Below, one piece after another: positions 62,660 to 64,000 of a DNA stretch of 64,000 nt (position 1 is the stretch's first letter; every line of letters begins with the position of its first letter). Made by a program: the position numbers and the translations under genes. The stretch is taken from NCBI RefSeq assembly GCF_004136015.1, contig NZ_CP024866.1, forward strand, positions 5,738,066-5,802,065, given 5' to 3'. Source of the stretch: Pseudomonas sp. ACM7 (GTDB lineage: Bacteria; Pseudomonadota; Gammaproteobacteria; Pseudomonadales; Pseudomonadaceae). Below the pieces are notes generated by a model. It was given only the letters and a program-made list of their open reading frames with translations, was not told the origin of the DNA and made no database searches.

Positions 62660-64000
62660 ATGATTTTCAATGTTCAAAATTTTGGCGCCAAAGGAGATGG
62701 CATCACAGACGACACCGCGGCAATACAAAGTGCGATTGATGCAGCGGCCGCCGCAGGTGGGGGGGAGGTGTATGTGCCGACCGGAACTTATATCGTTTCG
62801 GGAGGCGAGGAACCCTCCGACGGTTGCCTGATGCTCAAGAGCAACGTCTACCTGAACGGCGACGGCATGGGCAAAACCACCGTCAAAGTGGCTGACGGCT
62901 CCGACACCAAGATCACGGGTGTCATCCGCTCGGCCTATGGCGAGGAAACCCACGACTTTGGCGTCAGCAACCTCACCATCGACGGCAACCGTGACCACAC
63001 CACCGGCAAGATCGACGGTTGGTTCAATGGCTTCATCCCCGGCCAGGAAGGCTACGACTCCAACGTCACCCTCGACAGCGTCGAGATCAAGGATTGCTCC
63101 GGGTACGGTTTCGACCCCCACGAGCAGACCGTCAACATGGTCATCAAGAACAGCGTGTCCCACGGCAATGGCCTGGACGGCTTCGTTGCTGACTTCCTCA
63201 GCGACAGCACCTTCGAAAACAACGTCGCCTACGACAATGACCGCCACGGTTTCAACGTCGTCACCAGTACCCACGACTTCACCCTCACCAACAACGTTGC
63301 CTACAACAATGGCGGCAACGGCATCGTGGTGCAGCGCGGCAGCGAGAACATCCCCTCCCCCAGCAACATCACCATCACCGGTGGCGAGGTGTACGGCAAC
63401 GGCGCCGAAGGGGTGCTGATCAAGCTGTCCAGCGAGGTGACCGTCAGCGACGTCGACATTCACGACAACGCCAGCGCCGGGATCCGCATCTACGGCAGCA
63501 ACCACGTCGAGATCATCGACAACACGCTCAACAACAATTCCCTGGGCAACCCCGTACCGGAAATCATCATCCAGTCCTACGACGACACCCTGGGCGTGTC
63601 CGGCAAGTACTTCAACGGCAGCGACAACACGATCCAGGGCAACATCATCAGCGGCAGCAACCTGTCGACCTACGGTGTTGCGGAGCGCAATGAAGACGGC
63701 ACCGACCGCAACGCCATTATTGGCAACACCATCAGCCACACCAGCAAGGGCGCGACGCTGGTCTATGGCGACGGCAGCTACGCCAGTGCCACGGCGCCGA
63801 TGACCACCGTGCAAGGTACGGCTGGCAACGACACCCTGCTGGGCAGTGCCGCCAGCGAGATTCTCTACGGCGCAGCCGGCAACGACACCATCAATGGCGG
63901 GGCCGGCGGCGACATTCTGGTGGGCGGTGCAGGCACCGACAAACTCACCGGCGGTACCGGCGCCGATACGTTCCGTTTCGTCGCTCAGTCCGACAGTTAC
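62660..64000 (+). CDS. Mannuronan C5-epimerase, AlgE type (partial at window end)
   Basis: ATG 62660 with CGGAG upstream opens a frame running through the window end (447 codons visible). MIFNVQNFGAKGDGITDDTA and a right-handed beta-helix with many repeated GNNV/ENNV turns. The catalytic motif YGFDPHE lies at residues 149-155, and GIRIYGSNHVEI is typical. From residue 386 the RTX nonapeptide module begins (GTAGNDTLLG, then GAAGNDTINGG and GGAGTDKLTGG) with calcium-binding repeats. It is secreted and converts mannuronate to guluronate in alginate. The gene may continue with more A/R modules. Confidence 0.92.
   Translation, partial: MIFNVQNFGAKGDGITDDTAAIQSAIDAAAAAGGGEVYVPTGTYIVSGGEEPSDGCLMLKSNVYLNGDGMGKTTVKVADGSDTKITGVIRSAYGEETHDFGVSNLTIDGNRDHTTGKIDGWFNGFIPGQEGYDSNVTLDSVEIKDCSGYGFDPHEQTVNMVIKNSVSHGNGLDGFVADFLSDSTFENNVAYDNDRHGFNVVTSTHDFTLTNNVAYNNGGNGIVVQRGSENIPSPSNITITGGEVYGNGAEGVLIKLSSEVTVSDVDIHDNASAGIRIYGSNHVEIIDNTLNNNSLGNPVPEIIIQSYDDTLGVSGKYFNGSDNTIQGNIISGSNLSTYGVAERNEDGTDRNAIIGNTISHTSKGATLVYGDGSYASATAPMTTVQGTAGNDTLLGSAASEILYGAAGNDTINGGAGGDILVGGAGTDKLTGGTGADTFRFVAQSDSY

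Noticed and set aside
62636..63814. Long open minus-strand frame (392 codons)
   Set aside because: It is antisense to the C5-epimerase gene, and its Val/Gly/Asp-rich product is the mirror of the beta-helix repeats; no family features.

Overview
The window reads as chromosomal DNA of a Pseudomonas, most likely a fluorescens-group species. Markers are an MvaT/MvaU-type xenogeneic silencer, bd-type (cyanide-insensitive style) oxidase genes, KGG stress proteins, an RTX mannuronan C5-epimerase and general protein similarity. Most of the first 48 kb is accessory in character: cargo operons, stress-protein genes, insertion-sequence remains and many broken genes. The last 15 kb is a compact, intact exopolysaccharide locus.

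Region 1 (0-9 kb): a glutamate/aspartate module (gamma-glutamyltranspeptidase that decays at its catalytic threonine, SLC1-type symporter, VOC protein, class I aminotransferase, divergent LysR regulator), then an SDR gene bracketed by MvaU-gene 3'-end repeats, a saccharopine-dehydrogenase-like/VOC operon, and an SDR and an AraC gene that have both lost their 5' ends in one deletion. Region 2 (9-30 kb): a stress and envelope set with a KGG protein, a ClpP-like protease, bd oxidase (cydA broken, cydB intact), a GlxA-type regulator with an MBL hydrolase, an AhpD-like protein, the DUF3618/holin-X/YqjD-like operon, a membrane SDR, a broken ThDP enzyme, two paralogous small acidic proteins, a 54-residue KGG-like gene, a cyclodeaminase-like protein, RNase Z and MvaU. 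Relics of a DUF1232 gene and of an mvaU copy lie here.

Region 3 (29.6-36.7 kb): an IS66 element sits in the remains of an IS3-family element without target duplication, followed by a dTMP-kinase-like gene, a gfa relic, a diguanylate cyclase and an IS5 relic. Region 4 (36.7-45 kb): a same-strand cluster of a Met gamma-lyase/cystathionine gamma-synthase family enzyme, an amino-acid permease, a LysR regulator, threonine synthase, an Lrp regulator, homoserine dehydrogenase and an aldehyde dehydrogenase. It looks like a homoserine (or related amino acid) utilisation unit. Region 5 (45-48 kb): relics of a thioesterase, a thiolase and IS21, then an orphan histidine kinase.

Region 6 (48.7-64 kb): after an AT-rich leader come wecB, a BcsB-like gene, nfrB, nfrA, an algF-like gene, an algJ-like gene and a TIM-barrel-like gene. 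Most of these overlap or nearly abut, so they are probably one operon. WecB makes UDP-ManNAc. NfrB is a family-2 glycosyltransferase with C-terminal MshEN (c-di-GMP-binding) modules, and NfrA is the TPR/outer-membrane partner. This is the architecture of the E. coli phage-N4-receptor polysaccharide system, here joined to a BcsB-like subunit and an alginate-style O-acetylation pair. A CHASE4-PAS-GGDEF-EAL enzyme converges on it, and a secreted AlgE-type mannuronan C5-epimerase runs off the window end. No tRNA, rRNA or CRISPR array was seen.
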